Shown: in pieces, positions 20,771 through 31,688 of the stretch
Layout: every line of letters begins with the position of its first letter
How positions within the stretch are numbered: position 1 is the first letter of the stretch
Assembly: GCA_947306475.1 (NCBI GenBank)
Contig: CAMZGS010000006.1
Span: 137,001-201,000 of the forward strand
Reading direction: 5' to 3'
Source of the DNA: an uncultured Comamonas sp.
GTDB taxonomy: Bacteria; Pseudomonadota; Gammaproteobacteria; Burkholderiales; Burkholderiaceae_C
DNA length: 64,000 nt
Program-made: the position numbers and the translations under genes
Notes under the pieces: generated by a model
Database searches by the model: none
Told to the model about the DNA's origin: nothing
What the model saw: only the letters and a program-made list of their open reading frames with translations

Positions 20771-20798
20771 AAAAAAACCGCCTGAGGTCATCAGGCGG
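20771..20798 (-). terminator. Rho-independent terminator after dnaJ
   Basis: Minus-strand hairpin CCGCCTGA-TGACC-TCAGGCGG followed by seven T (20771-20777), about 50 bases past the dnaJ stop. It ends the grpE-dnaK-dnaJ unit. Confidence 0.92.
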
Positions 20799-20848
20799 TG
20801 GGGGCATCTGGCCGTGGCTGCCAGACGGCTGGGGCCAGCGCTGGCCGA

Positions 20849-21985
20849 TCAGCTAAAGAAGCGCTTGAGCTTGTCGGTCCAGCTCTCGCCGCTGGGCGAG
20901 TGGCGCGAGCCGCCCTTTTTCAGCGACTCTTCCAGCTCACGCAGCAGCTTGCGCTGGTACTCGGTGAGCTTGACGGGCGTCTCCACCACGATGTGGCAGT
21001 ACAGGTCACCCGGGTAGCTGGCGCGCACGCCCTTGATGCCCTTGCCGCGCAGGCGGAACTGCTTGCCGGCCTGCGTGCCCTCGGGGATGTCGATGACGGC
21101 CTTGCCCTGCAAGGTGGGCACTTCGATCTCGCCACCCAGGGCGGCGGTGATGAAGCTCACCGGCACCTGGCAGTGCAGGTCGTCGCCATCGCGCTCGAAG
21201 ATGTCGTGCGGCTTGATGCGGATCTCGATGTACAGGTCGCCCGGAGGCCCGCCATTGATGCCGGGCTCGCCATTGCCGCCGCTGCGGATGCGCATGCCGC
21301 TGTCGATGCCGGCCGGAATCTTGACCTCCAGCGTCTTGTGGCGCTTGACCTTGCCTTGTCCGTGGCAGGTGGTGCACGGCTCGGGAATGATCTTGCCCGA
21401 GCCCCGGCAGTGCGGGCAGGTCTGCTGCACGCTGAAAAAGCCCTGGCGCATCTGCACCGAGCCATTGCCGCCGCAGGTGGTACAGGTCTTGGGCTGGGTG
21501 CCGGGCTTGGCGCCGCTGCCGTGGCAGGTGTCGCAGGTGTCCCAGCTGGGGATGCGGATTTCGGTCGATTTGCCCTTGGCCGCCTCTTCCAGCGTGATCT
21601 CCATGGTGTAGGACAGGTCGTTGCCCCGGTACATCTGGCGCCCGCCGCGCGCGCTGCGCTGGCCGCCGAACATATCGCCAAAGATGTCGCCAAAGGCTTC
21701 GGCAAAGCCGCCAAAGCCTTCGGCGCCGCCACCCATGCCGCCGCGCATGTTCGGGTCGACACCGGCGTGACCGTACTGGTCGTAGGCCGCGCGCTTTTGG
21801 CTGTCGGAGAGCATCTCGTAGGCCTCTTTGACCTCCTTGAACTTCTCCTCGGCTTCCTTGGCTTTGTCACCCTGGTTGCGGTCAGGGTGGTATTTCATGG
21901 CCAGCTTGCGGTAGGCCTTTTTGATTTCGTCCTCGGAGGCGGTCTTGCTCACCCCCAGCACTTCGTAAAAGTCGCGTTTCGCCAT
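20849..21985 (-). CDS. dnaJ: Chaperone DnaJ (Hsp40)
   Basis: 378 residues. The J domain carries His33-Pro34-Asp35 (KYHPDRN), which stimulates DnaK ATPase activity. A glycine/phenylalanine-rich linker (about 75-115) is followed by four zinc-binding CxxCxGxG repeats ([32 protein letters not shown]), then the substrate-binding C-terminal domains. It lies 122 bases after dnaK, and that gap contains a 9-bp inverted repeat CCTCTACCG/CGGTAGAGG (22025-22062) that could be a processing or attenuation structure. The full-length type I DnaJ layout is intact. Confidence 0.97.
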   Translation of the reverse strand: MAKRDFYEVLGVSKTASEDEIKKAYRKLAMKYHPDRNQGDKAKEAEEKFKEVKEAYEMLSDSQKRAAYDQYGHAGVDPNMRGGMGGGAEGFGGFAEAFGDIFGDMFGGQRSARGGRQMYRGNDLSYTMEITLEEAAKGKSTEIRIPSWDTCDTCHGSGAKPGTQPKTCTTCGGNGSVQMRQGFFSVQQTCPHCRGSGKIIPEPCTTCHGQGKVKRHKTLEVKIPAGIDSGMRIRSGGNGEPGINGGPPGDLYIEIRIKPHDIFERDGDDLHCQVPVSFITAALGGEIEVPTLQGKAVIDIPEGTQAGKQFRLRGKGIKGVRASYPGDLYCHIVVETPVKLTEYQRKLLRELEESLKKGGSRHSPSGESWTDKLKRFFS

Positions 21986-22024
21986 AAATGTGCTGCCGAT
22001 CGAAATGACAAACGCCGCGCAGGT

Positions 22025-22062
22025 CCTCTACCGTGGTTTTCCGCTTCCAGCGGCGGTAGAGG
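22025..22062. promoter_or_regulatory. Inverted repeat in dnaK-dnaJ gap
   Basis: Perfect 9-bp stem CCTCTACCG/CGGTAGAGG with a 20-base loop. It has no T-run and lies between two cotranscribed chaperone genes, so an mRNA processing or partial attenuation role is possible. Confidence 0.4.
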
Positions 22063-22107
22063 GCAGCGCGGCGGCCAGCGGTCAGGTCTGCCGCTGCATG
22101 GGACCTA

Positions 22108-24045
<1,938 letters not shown>

Positions 24046-24090
24046 TTTGTAGTAACTCCGAGAAAGGTGTTTGGGTTAGGTTGGCCTGTA

Positions 24091-24117
24091 GCTAGGGGCC
24101 AACCCTGGGGTTTCAAG
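24091..24117 (-). promoter_or_regulatory. Sigma32 (RpoH) heat-shock promoter of dnaK
   Basis: Minus-strand CTTGAAA (24111-24117), a 12-base spacer, and CCCCTAGC (24091-24098), close to the RpoH pattern CTTGAAA-N12/13-CCCCATNT. The -10 overlaps an inverted repeat GGTTGGCC/GGCCAACC (24079-24086, 24097-24104). It lies about 45 bases upstream of the dnaK start. Confidence 0.65.
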
Positions 24118-24154
24118 CCGTTTTTCGTGTGGATTTTTGTGGCTGGCGGCGGCC

Positions 24155-24703
24155 TTACTGCGGTGCCGCCACGGTGACCAGTGCCGGGCGGAGCACGCGG
24201 TCGAAGATCAGGTAGCCCTTTTGCAGCACGGTGACAACGGTGTTGGCTTCCTGCTGTGCGGGCACCATGCTGATGGCCTGGTGGCGATGGGGGTCGAACT
24301 TCTCGCCCGCTGCGGGGTTGACCACCACCACCTTGTTGCGCTCCAGGGCTTGCAGCAGCTGGCGCAGGGTGGCTTCCGAGCCTTCACGCAGCTGCTCGGC
24401 GGTGGCGTTCTGGATGGCCAGGGCAGCATCCAGGCTGTCGCACACGGGCAGCAGGCTTTCGGCAAAGCCCTCGATACCGAACTTGCGTGCCTTGGTCACT
24501 TCCTCCTCGGCGCGGCGGCGTGCGTTCTCTGCATCGGCCTTGGCACGCAGGAACTGGTCGGCCAGATCGGTGTTCTTGGCCTTGAGCTCGGCCAGCTCGT
24601 TCTGCAGACGCTGGATCTCGTCGGCCACATGGCCGGCCATGGCGGCTTCGATCTCTTCAGGGCTGGCGTCGGCGGGGGTGTTGGCTGCTTGAGGTTCTGT
24701 CAT
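24155..24703 (-). CDS. grpE: Nucleotide exchange factor GrpE
   Basis: 182 residues from the ATG at 24703 ([10 protein letters not shown]); the longer open frame upstream runs through the promoter region and is rejected. GrpE releases ADP from DnaK. It has the long N-terminal coiled coil ([20 protein letters not shown]) and the beta-domain core ([21 protein letters not shown] in parts, [16 protein letters not shown]). The gene starts the grpE-dnaK-dnaJ unit and is preceded by a sigma32-type promoter; no hrcA gene is adjacent, so RpoH control is the likely mode. Confidence 0.95.
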   Translation of the reverse strand: MTEPQAANTPADASPEEIEAAMAGHVADEIQRLQNELAELKAKNTDLADQFLRAKADAENARRRAEEEVTKARKFGIEGFAESLLPVCDSLDAALAIQNATAEQLREGSEATLRQLLQALERNKVVVVNPAAGEKFDPHRHQAISMVPAQQEANTVVTVLQKGYLIFDRVLRPALVTVAAPQ

Positions 24704-24771
24704 GGGTGTCAATCGTGGAGTGATGGCGTTGAATGGTTGGAAGGGAGGGTTGCGTGCAACCGTGCCAGCGC

Positions 24772-24801
24772 AGCTGGGGATGCCCGGAAATTTTTCAAGG
24801 G
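24772..24801 (-). promoter_or_regulatory. Sigma32 (RpoH) heat-shock promoter of grpE
   Basis: Minus-strand CCCTTGAAA (-35, 24793-24801), a 13-base spacer and CCCCAGCT (-10, 24772-24779). This matches the RpoH pattern well and lies about 65 bases upstream of the grpE ATG. It is back-to-back with the rpsF promoter. Confidence 0.75.
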
Positions 24802-24812
24802 CTGAATTCAAG

Positions 24813-24843
24813 TTAGGCAGCTGCGCACAATAACTCTTATAAT
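24813..24843 (+). promoter_or_regulatory. Promoter of the rpsF-priB-rpsR-rplI operon
   Basis: A perfect -10 TATAAT at 24838-24843 lies about 70 bases upstream of rpsF. The -35 is weak (TTAGGC at 24813 with a 19-base spacer). Confidence 0.55.
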
Positions 24844-24911
24844 CTGCTGTTTTGCCTTGCCCCACTGCTACTTTTGGCGCAGCAGGGGGCTTTACCCACA
24901 AGGGAGTTTTC

Positions 24912-25280
24912 ATGCGTCATTACGAAATCATTTTGTTGATCCACCCGGATCAGAGCGAACAGGTTCCGGCCATGCTGGAGCGTTACAAGGGCATGATCAC
25001 CCAGGGCGGTGGCAAGGTGCACCGCGAGGAAGACTGGGGCCGCCGTCAACTGGCCTACATGATCAACAAGCTGGCCAAAGCCCACTACGTGTGCCTGAAC
25101 ATCGAAGCCGACCAGGCCGTGATGCAGGAGCTGGAGCACGCCTTCAAGTTCAACGACGCCGTGCTGCGTCACCTGACCGTGCAGAAGAAGAAGGCTGAGA
25201 CCGCTCCTTCGGCCATGATGAAGACCGTCGAGCGCGAAGAAGCCCGCAAGGCTTCGCAGGCTGCCGAACAGCAGGCCTGA
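24912..25280 (+). CDS. rpsF: 30S ribosomal protein S6
   Basis: 122 residues from the ATG at 24912, with AAGGGAG upstream. The [17 protein letters not shown] start and the [16 protein letters not shown] motif are typical of S6, which binds 16S rRNA together with S18 (rpsR, two genes downstream). The C-terminal tail is charged, as in many S6 proteins. First gene of a four-gene ribosomal/primosomal operon. Confidence 0.97.
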   Translation: MRHYEIILLIHPDQSEQVPAMLERYKGMITQGGGKVHREEDWGRRQLAYMINKLAKAHYVCLNIEADQAVMQELEHAFKFNDAVLRHLTVQKKKAETAPSAMMKTVEREEARKASQAAEQQA

Positions 25281-25328
25281 TCGCCCACTCCAGGCGTTCT
25301 CCAACGTTCTCATTTCCTTGGTTCGGGA

Positions 25329-25619
25329 GTGGAAAACCAGCTGATTCTGGATGCCTGCATTGCTGAGCTGCCCGCCCTGCGCTATACGCCAGCGGGCCTG
25401 CCAGCCCTGGATGTGCGGCTGCAACATGAATCGGTACAGCACGAAGCGGGCAGTCAACGCAGCGTGCGTGCCAGTCTGAAGGCGGTGGCCTTCGGTTCCC
25501 TGGCAGAGAGGCTGGCCCGGCAGGCGCCCGGCAGTTGCTGGCGGTTCACAGGCTTTCTGGCCTCACCGCATAACAGCAAGGGCGTCGTGTTCCACATCCG
25601 AGAGATGCAACAAGATTAA
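25329..25619 (+). CDS. priB: Primosomal replication protein N (PriB)
   Basis: 96 residues, beginning with GTG at 25329. It is a single OB-fold ssDNA-binding protein ([49 protein letters not shown]) that works with PriA to restart replication forks. Its place between rpsF and rpsR is the conserved location of priB. The initiation region is poor, with no ideally spaced Shine-Dalgarno sequence, and translation may be coupled to rpsF. Confidence 0.93.
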   Translation: MENQLILDACIAELPALRYTPAGLPALDVRLQHESVQHEAGSQRSVRASLKAVAFGSLAERLARQAPGSCWRFTGFLASPHNSKGVVFHIREMQQD

Positions 25620-25638
25620 TTTTCAAAGAGGTCCAGCA

Positions 25639-25920
25639 ATGGCCACGTTCAAGAAATTCAACAAAGACAAGCGCCCAAAGCGCAACACCCAGTCGCTGCT
25701 GTTCAAGCGCAAGCGCTTCTGCCGCTTCACCGTGGCAGGTGTTGAAGAGATCGACTACAAGGATGTTGACACCCTGCGTGACTTCATCGCCGAAAACGGC
25801 AAGATCATCCCCGCTCGCCTGACCGGCACGCGCGCCATCTACCAGCGTCAGCTCAATACCGCCATCAAGCGTGCGCGCTTCCTGGCTCTGCTGCCCTACA
25901 CCGACCAGCACAAGATCTAA
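25639..25920 (+). CDS. rpsR: 30S ribosomal protein S18
   Basis: 93 residues, with an AGAGGT site before the ATG. The S18 core is clear: [25 protein letters not shown] (in parts) and [20 protein letters not shown]. It forms a heterodimer with S6 on the 30S platform. It follows priB by 19 bases and precedes rplI by 12. Confidence 0.97.
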   Translation: MATFKKFNKDKRPKRNTQSLLFKRKRFCRFTVAGVEEIDYKDVDTLRDFIAENGKIIPARLTGTRAIYQRQLNTAIKRARFLALLPYTDQHKI

Positions 25921-25932
25921 GGAGTCGCCGTC

Positions 25933-26385
25933 ATGCAAATCATCCTGCTCGAAAAAGTGCTGAATCTGGGTAACCTGGGCGATATCGTCAAGGTCAAGGA
26001 CGGCTACGCACGCAACTTCCTGATCCCCACCGGCAAGGCTCGCCGCGCCACCGAAGCCGCCAAGGCCGAGTTCGAAGCCAAGCGCGCCGAACTGGAAAAG
26101 CAAGCTGCCGAGAAGCTGGCTGCTGCCCAGGCTGAAGGCGAGAAGCTGAGCGGCTACACCGTCAAGCTGACCCAGAAGGCTGGTGTGGACGGCCGTCTGT
26201 TCGGCTCCGTGACCAACGCCGACATCGCTGCCGAACTGGCCAAGGCCGGCTTCAACGTGGTCAAGGCCCAGGTGCGCATGCCCAGCGGCCCGATCAAGAC
26301 CGTTTCGGCTACCACGGTGAACGTGGCCCTGCACACCGACGTGGTCGTGGAAGTGAACGTGGAAGTGGCTGGCGACCAGGCCTAA
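25933..26385 (+). CDS. rplI: 50S ribosomal protein L9
   Basis: 150 residues. The N-terminal rRNA-binding domain ([32 protein letters not shown]) is joined by a long helix to the C-terminal domain ([21 protein letters not shown]). An AAGGAG site precedes the ATG. Last gene of the operon, followed by a strong terminator. Confidence 0.97.
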   Translation: MQIILLEKVLNLGNLGDIVKVKDGYARNFLIPTGKARRATEAAKAEFEAKRAELEKQAAEKLAAAQAEGEKLSGYTVKLTQKAGVDGRLFGSVTNADIAAELAKAGFNVVKAQVRMPSGPIKTVSATTVNVALHTDVVVEVNVEVAGDQA

Positions 26386-26418
26386 GCGGCAGCGTTACCA
26401 TCACGCTTTGCGTTTCTC

Positions 26419-26446
26419 AAAAGCCACCGCAAGGTGGCTTTTGTGT
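26419..26446 (+). terminator. Rho-independent terminator after rplI
   Basis: Stem AAAAGCCACC/GGTGGCTTTT with a GCAA tetraloop, ending in a T-rich tract, 33 bases past the rplI stop. Because the arms end in A and T runs it can act in both directions. Confidence 0.9.
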
Positions 26447-26582
26447 TTCTGGCGCTTTTTGCGCTACAACACATAGCCGTGGCACGCGCAGCACGTGCCG
26501 GCGTCGGCAGGTCTGGTCTGCTGCTCGCCCGTGCTGCGTCGTGCATCCGTCATCAGCCCGTTAGACCCCGAAGAGTTGCCGC

Positions 26583-28067
26583 ATGGAACCTGTAATGCCG
26601 CCCCTGGAGCATCCGTTTGAACCCGACGACTCCCACCCGCTGCCGCCCGATCCCCTGGGGGTTGCCGATGTGTTCGATGGCGCCGTGGCGCAAGACCCCC
26701 AGCTGGCACAGCTGCGCCTGCCGCAGTTTTCCATGGAGGCCGAGTCCAGCGTGCTGGGCGGCCTGTTGCTGGACAACAATGCTTGGGACCGGGTGGGCGA
26801 CCTGCTCAAGGATTCGGACTTCTACCGCAACGAGCACCGGCTGATCTTCAACGCCGTGGCCAGGCTGGTCAGCGACAACAAGCCTGCCGACGTGATCACC
26901 GTCTTTGAACACCTGCAAAGCCAGGGCAAGGCGCAGGAAGTCGGCGGCATCATGTACCTGAACCAGCTGGCGCAGTACGTGCCCAGCGCGACCAACATCC
27001 GCCGCTACGCGGAAATCGTGCGTGAGAAGGCCATCCTGCGCAAGCTGCTCACGGTGAGCGACGAGATCGCCACCCAGGCGCAAAACCCGCAGGGCAAGCC
27101 GGTGGAGCGCATCCTGGACGAGGCCGAGCAGAAGATCTTTGCCATTGGCGAAGAGGGCTCGCGCATGAAGCAGGGCTTTCAGTCTATGGACAAGCTGGTG
27201 GTCAACCTGCTCGACCGCGTGCAGGAAATGGCCGACAACCCGATGGACGTCACTGGCGTGCCCACCGGCTTTGCCGATCTGGACCGCATGACCAGTGGCC
27301 TGCAGGCGGGCGACCTGGTGGTGCTGGCGGCGCGTCCCTCGATGGGCAAGACCTCGTTTGCCGTCAACATTGCCGAGCACGTGGCGCTGCGCGAACAGCT
27401 GCCGGTGGCCATTTTCTCGATGGAAATGGGCGCTGCGCAGCTGGCGGTGCGTATCGTCGGCTCCATTGGCCGCATCGACCAGGGGCATTTGCGCACCGGC
27501 AAGCTGGCCGATGACGAGTGGGCGCGCCTGATCGAAACCGTGGAAAGCCTGCGCAATGTCTCGCTGCACATCGACGAGACGCCGGGCCTGACGCCCTCCG
27601 AGCTGCGCGCCAATGCCCGCCGCCTGGCGCGTCAGTGCGGCGGCAAGCTGGGCCTGATCGTGGTGGACTATTTGCAGCTGATGAACGGCTCGGGGAGCGG
27701 CTCCGGTGGCGACAACCGTGCGACCGAGCTGGGTGAGATCTCGCGTGGCCTGAAGATGCTGGCCAAGGAGCTGGGCTGTCCGGTGATTGCGCTGTCGCAG
27801 CTCAACCGCTCGGTGGAGCAGCGCACCGACAAGCGCCCCATGATGAGCGACCTGCGCGAATCGGGCGCCATCGAGCAGGATGCGGACATCATCATGTTCA
27901 TCTACCGCGACGATTACTACAACAAGGATAGCAAGGAGCCCAACGTGGCCGAGGTCATCATCGGCAAGCAGCGCAATGGCCCCACAGGCACGGTCAAGCT
28001 CTATTTCCAGAAGAACCAGACGCGCTTTGAAAATCTGGCCATGGGTTCGGACGGTTATTCTGGTTGA
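26583..28067 (+). CDS. dnaB: Replicative DNA helicase DnaB
   Basis: 494 residues. The N-terminal DnaB domain (LPQFSMEAESSVLGGLLLDN) leads to a RecA-like helicase domain with Walker A at about 250-257 (ARPSMGKTSFA), the H1a/H2 region and Walker B (GLIVVDYLQLM). The SQLNRSVEQRTDKRPMMSDL and arginine-finger regions are present. DnaB unwinds DNA at replication forks. The first 45 residues are an acidic, proline-rich extension beyond the E. coli start. It follows rplI with its own terminator-separated upstream region (26447-26582). Confidence 0.97.
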   Translation: MEPVMPPLEHPFEPDDSHPLPPDPLGVADVFDGAVAQDPQLAQLRLPQFSMEAESSVLGGLLLDNNAWDRVGDLLKDSDFYRNEHRLIFNAVARLVSDNKPADVITVFEHLQSQGKAQEVGGIMYLNQLAQYVPSATNIRRYAEIVREKAILRKLLTVSDEIATQAQNPQGKPVERILDEAEQKIFAIGEEGSRMKQGFQSMDKLVVNLLDRVQEMADNPMDVTGVPTGFADLDRMTSGLQAGDLVVLAARPSMGKTSFAVNIAEHVALREQLPVAIFSMEMGAAQLAVRIVGSIGRIDQGHLRTGKLADDEWARLIETVESLRNVSLHIDETPGLTPSELRANARRLARQCGGKLGLIVVDYLQLMNGSGSGSGGDNRATELGEISRGLKMLAKELGCPVIALSQLNRSVEQRTDKRPMMSDLRESGAIEQDADIIMFIYRDDYYNKDSKEPNVAEVIIGKQRNGPTGTVKLYFQKNQTRFENLAMGSDGYSG

Positions 28068-28073
28068 TAGACA

Positions 28074-28166
28074 AAAAAAGGAGCTGCTAGCGCTGATGTA
28101 GTATGGTTTTCAGAAAGTTTTATTGCTGAAAACCAGTATCTACGCGCGCTAGCAGCTCTTTTTTTT
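28074..28166. repeat. Long-form palindromic repeat (copy C), likely bidirectional terminator
   Basis: Best-preserved copy. Outer arms GAGCTGCTAGCGC (28081-28093) and GCGCTAGCAGCTC (28146-28158) are perfectly complementary. An inner pair GGTTTTCAG / CTGAAAACC sits inside. A-run before and T-run after give terminator character on both strands, and it lies between convergent dnaB and the gene at 28165. Confidence 0.85.
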
Positions 28167-28569
28167 AGAGTTTGACGATGTAGATCAACAGGCCCACGGT
28201 GCAGGCAGCCAGAACGGCACAGGTCCAGGCCAGGCGTGTGGCGCCAGTGCGCAGCAGGCCCACGGTGTGCACGATTTGCGACTGCTGTTCGGCCATCTGT
28301 TCGATCAGCGCAGCGCTGCTTTGCTGGGCCTGCTCCAGCTGCGCAATGCGGGCCTGCAGGTGTGCAATGTGTTGCAGGGCCAGTTCGCCGGCGTTGTCGC
28401 TGTTGCCGTCCTCAATGGGCTCCAGCGGGGGGGCGTCAGCGGCTGATGCGGGCGCCACTGGGGAGGACTTCTTCATCAGGCCCCTGGCGGCCTTGATGAC
28501 GTCGGGCGCGGCCTGGATGACGTCGCTCCAGGGCACCATCTTCAAAGCGGTAACCCAACTGATGGCCAT
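28165..28569 (-). CDS. Hypothetical coiled-coil protein with C-terminal membrane anchor
   Basis: 134 residues. Residues 65-100 (LQHIAHLQARIAQLEQAQQSS) form a coiled coil and residues 113-133 are a single hydrophobic helix (WTCAVLAACTVGLLIYIV). The N-terminus (WSDVIQAAPDVIKAARGLMKK) is amphipathic. The layout suggests a tail-anchored inner-membrane protein. It follows the PhoH-type gene by three bases, implying cotranscription. I do not recognise a named family. Confidence 0.7.
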   Translation of the reverse strand: MAISWVTALKMVPWSDVIQAAPDVIKAARGLMKKSSPVAPASAADAPPLEPIEDGNSDNAGELALQHIAHLQARIAQLEQAQQSSAALIEQMAEQQSQIVHTVGLLRTGATRLAWTCAVLAACTVGLLIYIVKL

Positions 28570-28572
28570 GGC

Positions 28573-30357
28573 TTACAGCACCTCGCTGGCAAAGTCGGCC
28601 AGGCGCGAGCGCTCGCCGCGCGCCAGCTGGATGTGGCCGCCGTATTGCCAGCCCTTGAAGCGATCGACCACGTACGTCAGGCCGGAGCTGCCTTCGGTCA
28701 GGTAGGGCGTGTCGATCTGCGCCAGATTGCCCATGCAGACCATCTTGGTGCCGGGGCCGGCGCGCGTGATCAGGGTCTTCATCTGCTTGGGGGTGAGGTT
28801 CTGCGCCTCGTCGATGATGACGAACTTGTTCAGGAAGGTGCGCCCGCGCATGAAGTTCAGGCTCTTGATCTTGATGCGGCTGCGGATCAGCTCGTTGGTG
28901 GCGGCGCGGCCCCACTCGTGCGGATTGCCGCCGTCGCCCTTGGCCAGGAACTCCAGGTTGTCGTCCAGCGCGCCCATCCAGGGGCCCATCTTTTCTTCCT
29001 CGGTGCCGGGCAGAAAGCCGATGTCCTCCCCGACGCTGACGGTGGCGCGCGTCACGATGATCTCGCTGTAGCGGCGCGCATCCAGCACCTGGGCCAGGCC
29101 GGCGGCCAGGGCCAGCAGGGTCTTGCCCGTGCCGGCCTGGCCGGTGAGGGTGACGATGTCCACATCGGGGTCCATCAGCAGGTTGAGGGCAAAGTTCTGC
29201 TCGCGGTTGCGTGCCGTCACGCCCCAGACGTTGTGCTTGGCGCTGGTGTGGTCGCGCAGCACTTCCAGCACGGCGGTGTCACCGCGCAGTTCCACCACGC
29301 GGGCGTAGAGGCTGGGCTCGCCCGGTGCCTCGAAATAGACGAACTGGTTGATCAGCATCTGCGCCGTGAGCGCGCCGCGCAGGCTGTAGAAGCTGCTGCC
29401 ACCTTCCTGCCAGCTTTGCACGTCCTTGGCCTTGCGCCAGAAGTCGGCCGGCAGGGCCAGTGCGCCGCTGTAGAGCAGGTCGTCGTCGTCGAGCACCTTG
29501 TCGTTGCGGTAGTCCTCGGCGGGCAGTCCCAGGGCGTGTGCCTTGACGCGCATGTTGATGTCCTTGGACACCAGGATGACTTCGCGCCCTTGCGCTTCCT
29601 GCTCGCGCAGCGCATGCACCACGCTCAGGATCTGGTTGTCGGACTTGCCCTGGGGCAGGCTGTTGGGCAGGTTGTAGGACAGCGCGGCCGTCTGGAAGAA
29701 CAGCTTGCCGGTGGAGCCCTTGTTGCCGCTGGCATCCAGCCGCAGGCCGCTGGTCAGGTTGGTGTCTTTTTGCGCCTCGACCAGGGTGTCCAGCGTACGG
29801 CTGACCTGGCGGCCATTGCGCGCCACCTCGGTGCTGCCGCGCTTGTGGCTGTCCAGCTCTTCCAGCACCACCATGGGCAGGAAGATGTCGTGTTCCTGAA
29901 AGCGGAAGACGCAGCTGGGGTCGTGCAGCAGGACGTTGGTGTCCAGCACGAACAGGCAGCGCTGGTCACCACGCTTGCTGCGCCTGGCCTTGGTGCTGCT
30001 GGTGTCCGCGCGGGGTGTGGTGGTCTTGCTGGCCTTGGCGCTGGTTTGGGTGCTGCTCTTGCGGGCCTGGGCAGGTGCGACGGCCTTTTTGCCGCGAGGG
30101 CTGTCTGCTGCGGCGACTGCTGGCGTGGGCACAGGTGCTGGTGCAGCGACGGCATCTGCTGCGGCCTGGCTGCGCAGCAAGGCCAGGTTCTGTGCGGCAG
30201 CAGTGGTGGCTGCGCTGGCAGATGCGGTGGTGCTGGCCTTGACCTGGTCGGTGGTGGCAGCTGCCTTGCTGCGGGTCTTTTTGGCCGGTGCAGCGGTGGC
30301 CAGCGCTTCATTGCTCAGGCGGGCGGCACGGCGGGTGGGGGCGGGGGGCAGAGGCAT
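28573..30357 (-). CDS. PIN domain plus PhoH-family ATPase
   Basis: 594 residues. After an alanine/lysine-rich basic N-terminus of about 125 residues comes a PIN ribonuclease domain (LFVLDTNVLLHDPS, then VVLEELDSHKRG) and a PhoH-type NTPase with Walker A around 403-412 (TGQAGTGKTLLALAAGL) and Walker B FVIIDEAQNLTPKQMKTL. Such PhoH2-like fusions are RNA helicase-nucleases in other bacteria; substrates here are unknown. The basic low-complexity N-terminus may bind nucleic acid. No toxin-antitoxin partner is adjacent; the small membrane protein downstream is three bases away. Confidence 0.9.
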   Translation of the reverse strand: MPLPPAPTRRAARLSNEALATAAPAKKTRSKAAATTDQVKASTTASASAATTAAAQNLALLRSQAAADAVAAPAPVPTPAVAAADSPRGKKAVAPAQARKSSTQTSAKASKTTTPRADTSSTKARRSKRGDQRCLFVLDTNVLLHDPSCVFRFQEHDIFLPMVVLEELDSHKRGSTEVARNGRQVSRTLDTLVEAQKDTNLTSGLRLDASGNKGSTGKLFFQTAALSYNLPNSLPQGKSDNQILSVVHALREQEAQGREVILVSKDINMRVKAHALGLPAEDYRNDKVLDDDDLLYSGALALPADFWRKAKDVQSWQEGGSSFYSLRGALTAQMLINQFVYFEAPGEPSLYARVVELRGDTAVLEVLRDHTSAKHNVWGVTARNREQNFALNLLMDPDVDIVTLTGQAGTGKTLLALAAGLAQVLDARRYSEIIVTRATVSVGEDIGFLPGTEEEKMGPWMGALDDNLEFLAKGDGGNPHEWGRAATNELIRSRIKIKSLNFMRGRTFLNKFVIIDEAQNLTPKQMKTLITRAGPGTKMVCMGNLAQIDTPYLTEGSSGLTYVVDRFKGWQYGGHIQLARGERSRLADFASEVL

Positions 30358-30374
30358 GGTCGATCACCTGTCTT

Positions 30375-30416
30375 GCAAAAAAGTACAGCCGCCAAGGCAC
30401 AAACCCGGCGGCTGTA
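30375..30416 (-). terminator. Rho-independent terminator after bcp
   Basis: Minus-strand stem TACAGCCGCC/GGCGGCTGTA (10 bp perfect) followed by CTTTTTTGC. It lies about 95 bases after the peroxiredoxin stop and just upstream of the PIN-PhoH start. Confidence 0.8.
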
Positions 30417-30510
30417 TTGGATGGAGGGTTGCTTTCGGCAAATGCGCTGGGCAGGTGGCCCATTATGCTGCACCGCCCGGGCGCTGCGCACCGGCAGCGC
30501 TGACTGTCTG

Positions 30511-31005
30511 TCAGGCAGCCACGGCCTGCTTGGTGGTCGACTTGAGGGCCTTGACGGCCTTGAGCACTTCATCCACGTGGCCGGGCACCTTCAGGCCGCG
30601 CCACTCCTGCACGACGATGCCGTCGGCATTGATCAGGAAGGTGGAGCGCTCGATGCCCTTGACCTTCTTGCCGTACATGATCTTGTTCTTGACGACGCCG
30701 AACATGTGGCACATTTTCTCTTCGGTGTCGGCGATGAGTTCGAAGGGTAGCTCCAGCTTTTCCTTGAATTCGTCGTGCGACTTCATGTTGTCGCGCGAGA
30801 CACCGAACACCACGGCGCCGGCTTTTTCAAACTCCTTGAACTTGTCGCGGAACTGCATGGCCTCGGTTGTGCAGCCCGGAGTGTTGTCCTTGGGATAGAA
30901 ATACAGAACCAAGGTTTGACCATTGTGTGAAGTGTTGGTGACCTTCACACCACCGGTCGCGTTGGCCTCAAATTCAGGAAGGGGTTTGTTGACAACGATC
31001 GCCAT
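30511..31005 (-). CDS. bcp: Thioredoxin-dependent peroxiredoxin of the Bcp/PrxQ type
   Basis: 164 residues. The peroxidatic cysteine is Cys45 in YPKDNTPGCTTEA, and the arginine needed for peroxide activation lies in GVSRDNMKSHDEF. The usual resolving cysteine five residues on is a methionine (Met50), so it belongs to the subgroup that resolves in another way or acts as a 1-Cys enzyme. It reduces hydrogen peroxide and organic peroxides in the cytoplasm. It has a terminator of its own and 140 bases of upstream sequence. Confidence 0.93.
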   Translation of the reverse strand: MAIVVNKPLPEFEANATGGVKVTNTSHNGQTLVLYFYPKDNTPGCTTEAMQFRDKFKEFEKAGAVVFGVSRDNMKSHDEFKEKLELPFELIADTEEKMCHMFGVVKNKIMYGKKVKGIERSTFLINADGIVVQEWRGLKVPGHVDEVLKAVKALKSTTKQAVAA

Positions 31006-31145
31006 GCGCCTATCTCTCGGGTGTAGTTCTCAAAACCGAGGGGCTGGGATGCATATATGATTGTTTTTATCCATGCTGAAGCCCCCCGACCGCAACCTGC
31101 GATTGTACCCTGAAAACCCAAGTTTCAGAAGGGGCCGTCCGGATA

Positions 31146-31547
31146 CTACTCCAAAACCAGGGCTGCCAGCACATTGCGGCCTTCCATGGCCAAAACGTTG
31201 TAGGTGCGCAGCGCTGCGGGGGTGTCCATGGTTTCCATGCCCACACGCTGCTGGATCAGGGGGCGCAGCCAGCTGGGGTGGACAAAGCGCAACTGGTTGC
31301 CGCTGCCCAGCAGCAGCACTTCAACGGGGCGCTGGGTGTTGCGCTCAATGTCGGCGCACACCTGGGCCAGTGCTGCAAAGTGGGCTGCGCTCAGCGCCGC
31401 AAAGCTGGGGCAGTCCCAGGGCTGCAACAGGCCGCTGGAAGACACCAGGTGACTGCCGCGCTGTTCCTGGCGGTTGATGGCCAGCCAGCCGGGGCCGTAG
31501 CCGGTAATGATTTGCACATCGTCGGCGCGATCGGCCTGGAATTTCAT
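31146..31547 (-). CDS. Mth938-like domain protein (DUF498)
   Basis: 133 residues from the ATG at 31547 (MKFQADRADD), preceded by AAGGAG; an upstream start would lack such a site. The pattern VQIITGYGPGWLAINRQ, VEVLLLGSGNQLRFVHP and ETMDTPAALRTYNVLAMEGRNVLAAL (in parts) matches the Mth938/NDUFAF3-like fold. The family has no settled enzymatic role in bacteria. It is divergent from the aminotransferase gene at 31689. Confidence 0.85.
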   Translation of the reverse strand: MKFQADRADDVQIITGYGPGWLAINRQEQRGSHLVSSSGLLQPWDCPSFAALSAAHFAALAQVCADIERNTQRPVEVLLLGSGNQLRFVHPSWLRPLIQQRVGMETMDTPAALRTYNVLAMEGRNVLAALVLE

Positions 31548-31688
31548 GGTGACTCCTTCAAGGTGGGCGCGATGGGGGTGCCCGCGTGGCGCACAGGCGG
31601 TTCTGCCCGGAACTGTGTTCAAATTGTAGGTTTCACCAGAGTACGGGCGTACCCTGGCGTTACTTTTGTCTTCGGGGTGTATGGGGTT

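Noticed and set aside
24155-24913. Longer grpE frame of 252 residues
   Set aside because: It would read through the sigma32 promoter and the divergent rpsF leader; the family starts near MTEPQ at 24703.
26443-26582. tRNA or small RNA in the rplI-dnaB gap
   Set aside because: No cloverleaf, no TTCGA-type T arm and no CCA end seen.
28573-30357. Toxin-antitoxin system with the PIN domain gene
   Set aside because: The PIN domain is fused to PhoH, and no antitoxin-like DNA-binding gene is adjacent.
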